Below, in pieces: positions 7,306-16,454 of a DNA stretch of 17,122 nt. The notes beneath the pieces were generated by a model. That model did not search any database. It was not told where the DNA came from and saw only the letters and a program-made list of their open reading frames with translations. A program made the position numbers and the translations under genes. How positions within the stretch are numbered: the stretch's first letter is position 1; the number at the start of each line of letters is the position of its first letter. The stretch spans positions 1-17,122 of the forward strand of contig JAUWLK010000025.1 of NCBI GenBank assembly GCA_030613745.1, given 5' to 3'. The DNA is from Flavobacteriaceae bacterium (GTDB taxonomy: Bacteria > Bacteroidota > Bacteroidia > Flavobacteriales > Flavobacteriaceae).

Positions 7306-9436
7306 ACTCGTGCTCTAAATATTTCTTCATAATTGTAATGGCTGATTCAGAAATTACAGAACCAGGACCAAATATGGCTGCTACTTTTCTTTCATAAAGA
7401 TAATCATAATCCTGAGCAGGAATTACTCCTCCTGCAAACACCAAAATATCTTGTCTTCCAAGTCTTGTTAATTCTTCGATCAATTGAGGAATTAATGTCT
7501 TGTGACCTGCAGCTAAACTAGATGCACCCACAAAGTGAACATCATTTTCAATAGCTTGTTTTGCAACCTCTTCAGGTGTTTGGAACAATGGTCCCATATC
7601 CACATCAAAACCTAGATCTGCAAAACTGGAAGCCACAACTTTTGCACCTCTGTCATGACCATCTTGCCCCATTTTAGCTATCATAACACGTGGACGACGA
7701 CCTTCCAATTCAGCAAACTTATCAGCTAATTCTTGAGCTTTCGCAAAAGTATCATCATCTTTTACTTCTTTACTATACACACCACTTATTAATTTAGTAT
7801 CGGCTTTATGACGACCGAAATGATTTTCTAACGCATCAGAAATTTCTCCTAAAGTAGCAAAATTCTCTGCAGCTTCAACAGCTAATGCTAATAAATTACC
7901 TTCACCGGTTTCAGCACAATTGTCAAGAGCAGCTAATTTAGCTTCAACAACAGCAGTATCTCTATCAGCCTTAAGTTTATTCAATCTTTCAATTTGAGAT
8001 TCTCTAACAACCGTGTTATCAACTTCAAGAATTTCCAATTCAGATTTTTCTTTAGTTTGATATTTGTTTACTCCAACTAAAACATCTTGTCCGGAATCTA
8101 AACGAGCTTGTTTACGGGCAGATGCTTCTTCAATACGTAATTTAGGAACACCAGTTTCAATAGCTTTTGCCATTCCACCTAGTTCTTCAACTTCTTCGAT
8201 TAGTTTCCAGGCTTTTTTAGCAATTTCCTGAGTGAGGTACTCTACATAATAGGATCCAGCCCAAGGGTCAACCGCTTTTGTTATTTGAGTTTCCTCTTGA
8301 ATATAAATTTGCGTATTACGAGCAATACGAGCTGAAAAATCAGTAGGTAAAGCAATCGCTTCATCTAGTGCATTGGTGTGCAGTGATTGAGTTCCTCCAA
8401 GTCCTGCTGCCATAGCTTCAATACAAGTACGAGCTACATTATTAAAAGGATCTTGTTCACTCAAACTCCAGCCTGAGGTTTGAGAGTGGGTGCGTAATGC
8501 CATAGATTTCGGATTCTGTGGATCGAAAGACTTAATAATCTTTGCCCATAGCATACGACCTGCACGCATTTTTGCAATTTCCATAAAGTGATTCATTCCC
8601 ACAGCCCAGAAAAATGAAAGTCTAGGAGCAAATTCATCAATTTTCAAACCAGATTTCAAACCGGTTCTAATGTACTCCATACCATCAGCCAAAGTATATG
8701 CCAATTCAATATCAGCAGTAGCACCGGCTTCCTGCATATGGTATCCACTAATAGAAATAGAATTGAACTTAGGCATGTTCTTGGTTGTGTACTCAAAAAT
8801 ATCACCAATAATTTTCATAGATGGAAGAGGCGGGTAGATATAGGTATTTCTAACCATAAACTCTTTTAAAATATCATTCTGGATGGTTCCGCTAAGTTTG
8901 TCTAAAGTAACTCCTTGTTTTTTTGCTGCAGCTATATAAAAAGCCATAATTGGCAATACAGCTCCATTCATGGTCATAGAAACAGACATTTTATCTAACG
9001 GAATTTGGTCGAATAAAATTTCCATATCCAATACAGAATCAATAGCAACACCAGCTTTTCCAACATCACCTGTTACACGTGGATGATCAGAATCATAACC
9101 ACGGTGCGTAGCTAAATCAAAAGCAACAGAAAGCCCTTTTTGACCTGCTGCAAGATTTCTTCTGTAAAAAGCATTGGATTCTTCAGCTGTAGAAAAACCT
9201 GCATATTGACGAATTGTCCAGGGTCGTGTAACATACATCGTGCTGTAGGGTCCTCTTGTAAAAGGAGGAAGTCCTGCAGCAAATTGCAGATGCTCTGCAT
9301 CTTTTATATCTTCTTTAGTAAAATTATTTTTTACAGGTATTCCTTCGGGAGTATTCCAAATCTTTTGATTCTCGGAAGGAGCAGTTTTTTGCTGAACTGC
9401 AGTATCTATTTTTAAATCTGAAAAATCTGGTCTCAT
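7304..9436 (-). CDS. mutB: Methylmalonyl-CoA mutase, large (catalytic) subunit
   Basis: Adenosylcobalamin-dependent mutase interconverting succinyl-CoA and (R)-methylmalonyl-CoA, 710 residues, about normal for the large chain. The N-terminal TIM-barrel contains RGPYSTMY (61-68) followed by RPWTIRQYAGFSTA. The tyrosine in RGPY (Tyr64) aligns with the substrate-stabilising Tyr of the Propionibacterium enzyme and supports methylmalonyl-CoA rather than isobutyryl-CoA specificity. The C-terminal cobalamin domain carries DGHDRG (592-597) with His594 as the cobalt ligand, then the usual GPLFQTP and GASSLAAGH segments. The start codon overlaps the mutA stop in an ATGA junction, giving coupled synthesis of the two chains. 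The gene is visibly less AT-rich than the nos genes, possibly reflecting high expression. Confidence 0.97.
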   Translation of the reverse strand: MRPDFSDLKIDTAVQQKTAPSENQKIWNTPEGIPVKNNFTKEDIKDAEHLQFAAGLPPFTRGPYSTMYVTRPWTIRQYAGFSTAEESNAFYRRNLAAGQKGLSVAFDLATHRGYDSDHPRVTGDVGKAGVAIDSVLDMEILFDQIPLDKMSVSMTMNGAVLPIMAFYIAAAKKQGVTLDKLSGTIQNDILKEFMVRNTYIYPPLPSMKIIGDIFEYTTKNMPKFNSISISGYHMQEAGATADIELAYTLADGMEYIRTGLKSGLKIDEFAPRLSFFWAVGMNHFMEIAKMRAGRMLWAKIIKSFDPQNPKSMALRTHSQTSGWSLSEQDPFNNVARTCIEAMAAGLGGTQSLHTNALDEAIALPTDFSARIARNTQIYIQEETQITKAVDPWAGSYYVEYLTQEIAKKAWKLIEEVEELGGMAKAIETGVPKLRIEEASARKQARLDSGQDVLVGVNKYQTKEKSELEILEVDNTVVRESQIERLNKLKADRDTAVVEAKLAALDNCAETGEGNLLALAVEAAENFATLGEISDALENHFGRHKADTKLISGVYSKEVKDDDTFAKAQELADKFAELEGRRPRVMIAKMGQDGHDRGAKVVASSFADLGFDVDMGPLFQTPEEVAKQAIENDVHFVGASSLAAGHKTLIPQLIEELTRLGRQDILVFAGGVIPAQDYDYLYERKVAAIFGPGSVISESAITIMKKYLEHE

Positions 9437-11262
9437 GCTTTCAATGTTTTTAATGTTTTTTGAATTTTGTTTTGCACATCTGAAATAAGATTTATCACAT
9501 TAGATTTCATGTGTATAAAACCATCTAATCCTGCTTTAGTTAATTGATCTGCTATATCTACCGGATTTCCTGCGAGTAACAGAACTTTATCTGAATCAAA
9601 TGCTCTAAAAGAATTTATAAATTGAAGTGCATTTTCAATGTAGTCATTATCTGAACTACAAATAACCACTATATTTGAATTAGATTTAGCACTGTTTTCA
9701 GCAGCTTCTTCTATAGTATCATAACTTTTCTCGGCAAGAATATCAAAACCGCTAACACCCATAAAATCATAAGCAAATGCTGCTCTGGCTTTTCTCATAT
9801 TCAAATTACCAAAACTGGTCAATTCCACAATCGGACGTTGTCCTGTTTTTTTAACAAGATTTTCAGTTATTTTTCTTAATGCTTCGATTTCAAAAGCAGC
9901 CCTTTTTGGGGTTAATACTGATTTTTTAGAATTGGGTTTTGAAAATTTGTTTGAAAGTATTTTTGTATCAATAGTTTCCATTAAATTTGGATATTTATTG
10001 ACACCTACCATTGCCAGTCTTCTTTGACTGATCAGTTTTATTTTTATCAAACATATCTCTGCAATTTGCTGTTGGATAATTCCATTTTCGAATGCAAGAT
10101 AGTAACCCCCATATTCCTCAATACTTTTAAATAATTCCAGCGCTTTATGAGCAATCTTAGAACTTACTTCTTCAATATAATAAGATCCATCAACAGGGTT
10201 TGAGACCTTACCAAAATAGGATTCTTCTTTTAAAATAGTGGCAATATTGCCGGCAATTCTACTTGAAAAATCAGATGGTTTATTAAACTCTTTATCATAA
10301 GGATCAATCAATATACCATCAACATTGCCAAGTAAAGCAGACATAGCTTCTGTTGTTGCCCGGAGCATATTTGTATTTGCATCGGTTACAGATTTATTCC
10401 AGATAGAAGTTTTTGCGGTCAGGGTATATGAAAAATCTTTTACACCATATTTTTTTGCTATAATATGCAGCAAACTGTTGAATGCTCTGAATTTGCCTAT
10501 TTCAATAAAATACTCAGAACCAATGGCAAGTTCGAAATGAAGATTATCAAAAATAGTTTGTACATCAATTTCTTTTTTCAAAAATATTTGAATAAAACAA
10601 ACCAGTGAATTAAGAGTATAAGCTACTTCCTGTACCTGATTTGCTCCTGAATCTAAATAGACTCCTCCGGAAATTGAAATGGCTTTAAAATTTGGATAGT
10701 CTTTAGTAATTTCTATAATTTTTTCAACTTTCTTAAACTTTCCTGATTCATTTTTCGCTTTGGTTACATATTTATGGATAATTTCCAGATCAAAATAACC
10801 TCTTAGATTTTCTGATAAAACATCCTGTTTTTTTACATAAGAAATAAATTCTTTTGCAACCTCTACTTCACCCGTTCTTAATTTGAAAGAAACAGCAGTT
10901 TTATTCAGATCAATATTTTTTAGAAGTTTGTGTAAAGGAATATTTTTTTTTCTCAGATCAAAAATTAAACCATTAATTCCTTCTTCAACAGCTTTCAAAG
11001 CAAGTATATTTCCTTTTTTGCCTGATTTTACACTTATCAGTCGATAGTTTATTAGCTTTTTAGAATTTTCTCCTGTATTGTTTAAAAATTCTTGATTATC
11101 ATCGGTATTGTAAAAAGGCTGGATGTCAATTTTACTCAAATTTTTCCAGACTAGTTTTTTATTAAAGTCGGCACCTTTTAGATCAATATTAGCCTTATCT
11201 ATCCATTCCTGTTTGGTAACAGGATTGAATTCTATAAAAAGAGAATTATTTTTGTTATTCAT
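9433..11262 (-). CDS. mutA: Methylmalonyl-CoA mutase, small (non-catalytic) subunit
   Basis: A 609-residue partner of MutB in an alpha-beta heterodimer. It keeps the mutase barrel outline (for example IDPYDKEFNKPSDFSSRIAGNIATILKEESYFGKVSNPVDGSYYIE, aligning with the same region of MutB). In the C-terminal B12-like domain, the place of the DxHxxG cobalamin motif is taken by SFGNLNMRKARAAF, which lacks the ligand histidine. That is the normal state of the small chain, so loss of the motif is not decay. The ATG at 11262 has no Shine-Dalgarno sequence, in keeping with the rest of the window. It follows the CoA-transferase gene by 64 bases and overlaps mutB by 4. Confidence 0.95.
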   Translation of the reverse strand: MNNKNNSLFIEFNPVTKQEWIDKANIDLKGADFNKKLVWKNLSKIDIQPFYNTDDNQEFLNNTGENSKKLINYRLISVKSGKKGNILALKAVEEGINGLIFDLRKKNIPLHKLLKNIDLNKTAVSFKLRTGEVEVAKEFISYVKKQDVLSENLRGYFDLEIIHKYVTKAKNESGKFKKVEKIIEITKDYPNFKAISISGGVYLDSGANQVQEVAYTLNSLVCFIQIFLKKEIDVQTIFDNLHFELAIGSEYFIEIGKFRAFNSLLHIIAKKYGVKDFSYTLTAKTSIWNKSVTDANTNMLRATTEAMSALLGNVDGILIDPYDKEFNKPSDFSSRIAGNIATILKEESYFGKVSNPVDGSYYIEEVSSKIAHKALELFKSIEEYGGYYLAFENGIIQQQIAEICLIKIKLISQRRLAMVGVNKYPNLMETIDTKILSNKFSKPNSKKSVLTPKRAAFEIEALRKITENLVKKTGQRPIVELTSFGNLNMRKARAAFAYDFMGVSGFDILAEKSYDTIEEAAENSAKSNSNIVVICSSDNDYIENALQFINSFRAFDSDKVLLLAGNPVDIADQLTKAGLDGFIHMKSNVINLISDVQNKIQKTLKTLKA

Positions 11263-11326
11263 AATATTTTGTGCTTTAAGTGAATTAGAAATGACGAGGT
11301 GTTAATCAAGTATTTCCAATAAATAA

Positions 11327-12616
11327 TTATACACTCATTAAACTACTTCCAAATCTTTCAAAAATTGCTTTATCTAATTCCTCTCTATGGTCTGGATGTG
11401 CAATATCTCTAAGAAGTATGGAACGTTGTTTTAGGTTTTTACCAAATAATTCAGCAATACCGTATTCTGTAGCTACATATCTTGCATGAGCTCTAGTTGT
11501 TACAACTCCTGCTCCGGGTTTTAAAGAAGGAACAATTTTTGAAACACCTTTTAATGTTGTAGATGTAATCGCAATAATTGGTTTGCCTCCTTTTGATAAA
11601 GCCGCCCCGCGCATAAAGTCCATTTGACCACCTACACCTGAAAACATTCTAAAGCCAATAGAATCTGCACATACCTGACCGGTCATGTCAATTTCTATTG
11701 CGGAGTTAATAGCTGTTACTTTAGGGTTTTGGCGAATGATTGCAGTGTCATTTACATAAGCAATATCTAACATCTCAATTTCGGGGTTGTCATCCATAAA
11801 ATCATATAAGCGACGTGTACCCATAGCAAAACCAGAGATGATCTTAAAAGGATTTACTTTTTTCTTTGAACCATTTACAATTCCTTTTTCAACCAGATCT
11901 ACAATTCCTTCAGAGAACATTTCCGTATGCACCCCTAAATCCTTGTGATTTGTTAAAAAAGTTAAAACTGCATTTGGAATACCTCCAATACCCATTTGAA
12001 GTGTTGATCCGTCATCTATGATTTCTGCAATATTCTTCCCTATTGCTTTTTCTGCTTTTGTTGGAGCAACGAATTTCATTTCATGAATTTCTTCTTCAAC
12101 AAGTACACATGCTGCAAAATTATTAAGATGTACAATACCGTCACCCAAAGTACGTGGCATACGGGTATTAATTTGTGCAATTATCTTTTTACCTTTTTCA
12201 ACTGCCGAAACAACAATATCAACAGAAACTCCTAAAGAACAGAACCCATGCTTGTCTGGAGGAGATACGTTCACTAAAACCACATCTAATTCCATATATC
12301 CCTGACGGAATAAACTAGGTATATCACTCAGGAAAATCGGAATATAATCCGCAGTTACCCCAACCATTCTTCGAATATTTCCTCCAATAAAAAAGGCGTT
12401 AGTATGAAAACTTCCACTTAATTCTTTTGCCGTATATCCGCATTCTCCTTCGGTATGCAAATGTACTACTTCAACTCCTTTCAATTCTGGAGCCCTTGCA
12501 ACCATTGCTTTCACCAAAGTTTGTGGTGTTGCTGACCCACCTTGAATTAATACTCTGTCTCCTGATTTTATTAATTTAACTGCTTCTTTAGCAGTCATGA
12601 TATTTGGTATCTTCAT
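11327..12616 (-). CDS. CoA-transferase of the acetyl-CoA hydrolase/transferase family
   Basis: A 429-residue cytoplasmic enzyme of the family that includes 4-hydroxybutyrate, succinyl-CoA:acetate and propionyl-CoA:succinate CoA-transferases. The catalytic glutamate is expected at Glu232 in HTEMFSEG, preceded by the CoA-binding glycine loop MGIGGIPNAV (208-217). A second glycine-rich segment, SGVGGQMDFMRGAALSKGGKPIIA, and the C-terminal GIAELFGKNLKQRS region are also typical. Placed between oadB and mutA, it most likely moves CoA from propionyl-CoA to succinate, releasing propionate and regenerating succinyl-CoA for the mutase. Acetate or butyrate substrates cannot be excluded from sequence alone. 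All expected catalytic elements are intact. Confidence 0.9.
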   Translation of the reverse strand: MKIPNIMTAKEAVKLIKSGDRVLIQGGSATPQTLVKAMVARAPELKGVEVVHLHTEGECGYTAKELSGSFHTNAFFIGGNIRRMVGVTADYIPIFLSDIPSLFRQGYMELDVVLVNVSPPDKHGFCSLGVSVDIVVSAVEKGKKIIAQINTRMPRTLGDGIVHLNNFAACVLVEEEIHEMKFVAPTKAEKAIGKNIAEIIDDGSTLQMGIGGIPNAVLTFLTNHKDLGVHTEMFSEGIVDLVEKGIVNGSKKKVNPFKIISGFAMGTRRLYDFMDDNPEIEMLDIAYVNDTAIIRQNPKVTAINSAIEIDMTGQVCADSIGFRMFSGVGGQMDFMRGAALSKGGKPIIAITSTTLKGVSKIVPSLKPGAGVVTTRAHARYVATEYGIAELFGKNLKQRSILLRDIAHPDHREELDKAIFERFGSSLMSV

Positions 12617-12648
12617 CTTATTAAGTATTTAGATTTTTATTTAGTTTG

Positions 12649-13974
12649 TTAGCCCAAAAAGCTTAAAATTATACCTGCTGCAATAGCTGAACCAATTACA
12701 CCTGAAACATTAGGTGCCATTGCATGCATTAATAAATAATTATGGGGATCTGATTTTAATGCTTCAGCGTGAACAACCCTCGCGCTGTCTGGCACAGCGG
12801 AAACACCTGCCGCACCAATTAATGGATTTATTTTATTATCTCCTTTAAGGAATCTATTCATAAATTTTGCAAATAATAGTCCACCCATGGTTGCGATAAC
12901 AAATGATATTGCACCCAAACCAAAAATTAATAATGAATCTTTGGTGATAAATATGTCTGCCTGCGTAGATGCACCAACAGTAACACCTAATAGTATGGTT
13001 ACAATATCAATTAATTTGGTACGGGCTGTCTCTGCAAGTCTTTCTGTTCTCCCGGATTCTTTTAATAAATTTCCAAAAAATAACATCCCTAATAAAGGTA
13101 AAGCACTTGGTGATATAAATGTTGTTAATAACAATGCAGCGATAGGGAAGATCATTTTCTCTTTTTGAGATACCGCTCTTGGAGGTTTCATTCTTATCTT
13201 TCTATCTTTTTTAGAAATTAACAATCTCATTATTGGAGGTTGAATTACCGGCACTAAAGCCATATAAGAATATGCTGCTATTGCGATTGGACCGATAAGA
13301 TTTTTAACGGTGGTTCCATCAGGTAAAAGATTGATACCATTCGCTAATTTAGATGAAAGGAAAATTGCAGTAGGACCATCTGCTCCACCAATAATCCCTA
13401 TAGCACCAGCTTCTGGTAGATTAAATCCTAAATAAAGAGCTCCAATGAAAGTTGCAAAAACACCAATTTGAGCTGCTGCTCCTAAGAGCATTAATTTTGG
13501 GTTGGCAATTAATGAAGAGAAATCTGTCATAGCTCCAATACCTAAAAAGATCAGGGGAGGATAGATTCCTTTTACCACACCAAAATACAAGTAATTGAAT
13601 ACAGATCCTGATTCATAAATACCTGTCATATTACCTTCTACAAAAGGTATATTACCTAACAAAACTCCTGTCCCAATAGGGATAAGAAGCAGTGGTTCAT
13701 AATCATATTTAATTCCTAAGTAAATAAAAATAATTCCTATAAAGATCATTGCTATGTGACCCCATGTAACATTTGCAAAACCGGTATAATTATAAAATTG
13801 TTTCAAACCATCAAATGCACCATCATATACATCTTCACCTTCTGAATTATCCACCTGTTCTGTAGAAACTGAATTATTGGAAATTAAAGAGTCGGAACTT
13901 TTATTGAGTCCGAGAACGGGTTTGATAATAAACAGGAAGGATATTATTCCGAAAACTATAAATAATTTCTTCAT
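12649..13974 (-). CDS. oadB: Na+-translocating decarboxylase beta subunit (membrane pump)
   Basis: A 441-residue polytopic membrane protein that couples decarboxylation of carboxybiotin to Na+ export. The hallmark GGADGPTAIF is present (Asp199 corresponds to the essential Asp203 of the Klebsiella oxaloacetate pump), as are GAAGVSAVPDSARVVH and HAMAPNVSGVIGSA near the C-terminus. Helix-rich sequence spans from about residue 72 onward. The first 65 residues are an extra segment: a Lys-Lys start, a hydrophobic stretch (4-22) resembling a cleavable signal peptide, and an acidic, Ser/Asn-rich linker. Within this operon it should belong to methylmalonyl-CoA decarboxylase (MmdB equivalent) rather than an oxaloacetate enzyme, though the subunit could be shared. 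Confidence 0.95.
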   Translation of the reverse strand: MKKLFIVFGIISFLFIIKPVLGLNKSSDSLISNNSVSTEQVDNSEGEDVYDGAFDGLKQFYNYTGFANVTWGHIAMIFIGIIFIYLGIKYDYEPLLLIPIGTGVLLGNIPFVEGNMTGIYESGSVFNYLYFGVVKGIYPPLIFLGIGAMTDFSSLIANPKLMLLGAAAQIGVFATFIGALYLGFNLPEAGAIGIIGGADGPTAIFLSSKLANGINLLPDGTTVKNLIGPIAIAAYSYMALVPVIQPPIMRLLISKKDRKIRMKPPRAVSQKEKMIFPIAALLLTTFISPSALPLLGMLFFGNLLKESGRTERLAETARTKLIDIVTILLGVTVGASTQADIFITKDSLLIFGLGAISFVIATMGGLLFAKFMNRFLKGDNKINPLIGAAGVSAVPDSARVVHAEALKSDPHNYLLMHAMAPNVSGVIGSAIAAGIILSFLG

Positions 13975-14041
13975 TTTTTTATTTTTTAATTGTAGATCTA
14001 TTTTTTCGTTGTTTTTGAAAAATAAAAAACAAATAATATTA

Positions 14042-14461
14042 TTATTCTAATTCTATTAGTAAATCGTTTTGTAATACTTGTTGACCTACAGTAACATGAA
14101 TTGCTGTTACAACACCTGCTTTTTCTGCAGTTATATCATTTTCCATTTTCATGGCTTCAAGAATTAACATGCTATCACCTTCTTTAAGGGTATCACCAAC
14201 TTTAATATTGATAGAAAATATAGATCCCGGAAGTGGGGATAAAACCTTCGTTTTATTTGAGCTTGGATTTACTTTTAAAGGTTCAGAAGGTCTTTTGGAT
14301 GCTGCACGAACTAAAGTAGGTGTTTTAGTCATTACGATATCTTCTTTCATCTTTACAGAATAAGAAGTACCATTAACCTCAAGATTGATCATGTTACCTT
14401 CGTGTGATAATATTCTAACCTTATAATTATTATCGTGTATTCTAAATTTGAAATTTTTCAT
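14042..14461 (-). CDS. Biotin carboxyl carrier subunit of the decarboxylase
   Basis: A 139-residue protein with the biotinyl domain at its C-terminus. The motif EAMKMEN places the biotinylated lysine at Lys105, about 35 residues from the end as in other carriers. Residues 73-139 form the domain, starting with VLSPLPGSIFSINIKVGD. Residues 1-45 form a small beta-rich N-terminal part, joined by a linker rich in Ser, Pro and Lys (46-72) that probably lets the biotin arm swing between MmdA and the membrane subunit. It is equivalent to MmdC or the biotin domain of OadA. It sits 15 bases after oadG and 67 before oadB, in the same operon. Confidence 0.93.
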   Translation of the reverse strand: MKNFKFRIHDNNYKVRILSHEGNMINLEVNGTSYSVKMKEDIVMTKTPTLVRAASKRPSEPLKVNPSSNKTKVLSPLPGSIFSINIKVGDTLKEGDSMLILEAMKMENDITAEKAGVVTAIHVTVGQQVLQNDLLIELE

Positions 14462-14476
14462 CTTCTTTCTAATTAA

Positions 14477-14839
14477 TTAAAGTCTTTGATGGGTTCCGTA
14501 TATTTTTGAACTCCATGGCGAATAAGATTTTTTCGCCTGTTTGATTGTTAAAATTGGATTTTCTTTATCATGTTGTTCATTAAGATACATGTGAATTGCT
14601 GTAGAAATTGCAGCTACAACTTCACCTGTAAAACTCTCATCAACTTCAAGAGCTATATCTTGGATCTTTTTATCTTTTCTTTTGGTAACGATCTTATATA
14701 TGTACAGCATAAAAGGTATCCCATATTTAAACAATAAGGATAGGGTAACCAGTGAACTAAATACAATGAATAATCCGGTAATTAAAATAACGTATCCTTC
14801 GCTAATCTGATCCATGTTTAAATCAACGTATAGTATCAT
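14477..14839 (-). CDS. oadG: Decarboxylase gamma subunit (OadG family)
   Basis: A 120-residue single-pass membrane protein that tethers the carboxyltransferase to the Na+ pump. One hydrophobic helix runs from about residue 15 to 37 (YVILITGLFIVFSSL and following), then a basic cytoplasmic stretch (KRKDKK). The soluble tail contains GEVVAAISTAIHMYLNEQHDKE and ends in YSPWSSKIYG, both familiar from Bacteroidota OadG proteins. The start codon overlaps the mmdA stop in an ATGA junction, so the two are probably made in matched amounts. OadG proteins are poorly conserved; the call leans on both tail motifs and context. Confidence 0.9.
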   Translation of the reverse strand: MILYVDLNMDQISEGYVILITGLFIVFSSLVTLSLLFKYGIPFMLYIYKIVTKRKDKKIQDIALEVDESFTGEVVAAISTAIHMYLNEQHDKENPILTIKQAKKSYSPWSSKIYGTHQRL

Positions 14840-16395
14840 AATGGAATATTTGAATGTTTTTTTGGTGGATTGATATCTTTTTTATTCGCAAGTAATTCTA
14901 GAGCTCTAATAATTCTAAAACGAGTATTACGAGGCTCGATCACATCATCAATAAAGCCATATTTTGCAGCTTCATAAGGATTTGCAAATTTCTTGGTATA
15001 TTCTCCTTCTTTTTTCTCGATAAATTTACTTTTTTCATCAGCATCTTCAATTTTACTAATAGTTCTTCCTTCTAGAACTTCTACAGCTCCTTTAGCACCC
15101 ATTACAGCAATTTCTGCTGTTGGCCATGCGTAATTTACATCACCTCGTAGTTGCTTACAACTCATTACATCATGTGCTCCACCATATGATTTACGAAGCG
15201 TTATAGTAACTTTAGGCACAGTAGCTTCTCCATAGGCAAATAACAATTTAGCGCCATGCAAAATAATTCCTCCATACTCTTGCCCTGTTCCAGGTAAGAA
15301 TCCGGGTACATCAACCAATGTTACGATCGGAATATTAAATGCATCACAAAAACGAACGAATCTGGCTGCTTTTCTTGAGGCTTCTATATCTAAAACACCT
15401 GCATAATATTTTGGCTGATTTGCTACAATTCCAACAGGACGACCATTGAATCTTGCAAATCCAACAACTATATTTCTTGCATAATTTCTATGCACTTCTG
15501 TAAATTCACCTTTATCTGCTATGGTAGAAATTACATCAACAATATCATATGGTTTGTTTGGATTTTCGGGAATAATTTCATTAAGAACATCTTCCAGTCT
15601 GTCAATCGGATCAGAACATTCAATAACCGGAGGCTCTTCAAGGTTGTTTGAAGGAAGGTAACTTAGTAGTTTTCTTATAAGCAAAAGGTTCACTTCATCA
15701 TTTTTTGCAAGGAAATGTGATACACCTGACTTTGTTGAATGAACTTTTGCTCCTCCCAATTGCTCAGCAGTTACAATTTCACCTGTAACTGTTTGTACTA
15801 CTTTTGGACCAGTAACGAACATATAACTGGTTTTTTCTGTCATAATCGTAAAGTCAGTTAGTGCAGGGGAATAAACTGCTCCACCGGCACAGGGACCTAA
15901 TATGGATGAAATTTGCGGAATTACACCAGAAGCCATTATATTTCTCTGGAAAATTTCAGCATATCCGGCTAATGATCGAACTCCTTCTTGTATACGAGCT
16001 CCACCACTATCATTAAGACCAATTACTGGAGCCCCAACTTTCATAGCCATATCCATTATTTTACATATTTTTAATGCATATGTTTCTGATAAAGAACCTC
16101 CAAAAACAGTAAAATCTTGAGAGAATACATAAACAATTCTTCCATCTATAGTACCATGACCTGTAATAACTCCATCAGAAAGGTAAACTTGTTTGTCCAG
16201 GCCAAAATCTATTGTTCTGTGGGTTACAAACATATCAAACTCTTCAAAACTATCTTCATCTAGGAGTAATTCAATTCGTTCTCTAGCAGTTAGTTTTCCT
16301 TTAGCATGTTGCGAGTCGATTCTTTTTTCACCACCTCCCAGCTTTGCCTTAGCTCTTTTTTCAATAAGCTCATTAATTTTTTCTTGATTTGCCAT
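14836..16395 (-). CDS. mmdA: Methylmalonyl-CoA decarboxylase, carboxyltransferase subunit
   Basis: A 519-residue carboxyltransferase that moves the carboxyl group of (S)-methylmalonyl-CoA to biotin, leaving propionyl-CoA. Both crotonase-like halves are present. The N-terminal half carries GGARIQEG (131-138) and LGPCAGGAVYS (166-176). The C-terminal half carries GFLPGTGQE (365-373) and YGGAHDVM (404-411), the glycine pairs forming the oxyanion holes. The same family includes propionyl-CoA carboxylase beta chains. The adjacent oadG, biotin carrier and oadB, and the absence of a biotin carboxylase gene, point to the decarboxylating, Na+-pumping direction. It starts 59 bases after mce and overlaps oadG by 4 bases. 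Confidence 0.95.
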   Translation of the reverse strand: MANQEKINELIEKRAKAKLGGGEKRIDSQHAKGKLTARERIELLLDEDSFEEFDMFVTHRTIDFGLDKQVYLSDGVITGHGTIDGRIVYVFSQDFTVFGGSLSETYALKICKIMDMAMKVGAPVIGLNDSGGARIQEGVRSLAGYAEIFQRNIMASGVIPQISSILGPCAGGAVYSPALTDFTIMTEKTSYMFVTGPKVVQTVTGEIVTAEQLGGAKVHSTKSGVSHFLAKNDEVNLLLIRKLLSYLPSNNLEEPPVIECSDPIDRLEDVLNEIIPENPNKPYDIVDVISTIADKGEFTEVHRNYARNIVVGFARFNGRPVGIVANQPKYYAGVLDIEASRKAARFVRFCDAFNIPIVTLVDVPGFLPGTGQEYGGIILHGAKLLFAYGEATVPKVTITLRKSYGGAHDVMSCKQLRGDVNYAWPTAEIAVMGAKGAVEVLEGRTISKIEDADEKSKFIEKKEGEYTKKFANPYEAAKYGFIDDVIEPRNTRFRIIRALELLANKKDINPPKKHSNIPL

Positions 16396-16454
16396 TGTAA
16401 TGTTTATTTGTCCACCTGTTTGTTACATAAATTTGTATACAAGTGAATTATTAT

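Noticed and set aside
9112..9415. Reading frames on both strands overlapping the mutB 5' end
   Set aside because: They lie wholly within mutB, whose own frame is strongly conserved, and their products show no family features; the same applies to the other frames antisense to nosD, nosY, mutA, oadB and mmdA.
9433..11262. MutA as a decayed mutase because the DxHxxG cobalamin motif is missing
   Set aside because: Loss of this motif is the normal condition of the non-catalytic small subunit in two-gene mutases.
16433..16442. 10-bp palindrome TTGTATACAA between mce and mmdA
   Set aside because: Short, A/T-rich and within a 59-base intra-operon gap; a match of this length is easily due to chance.
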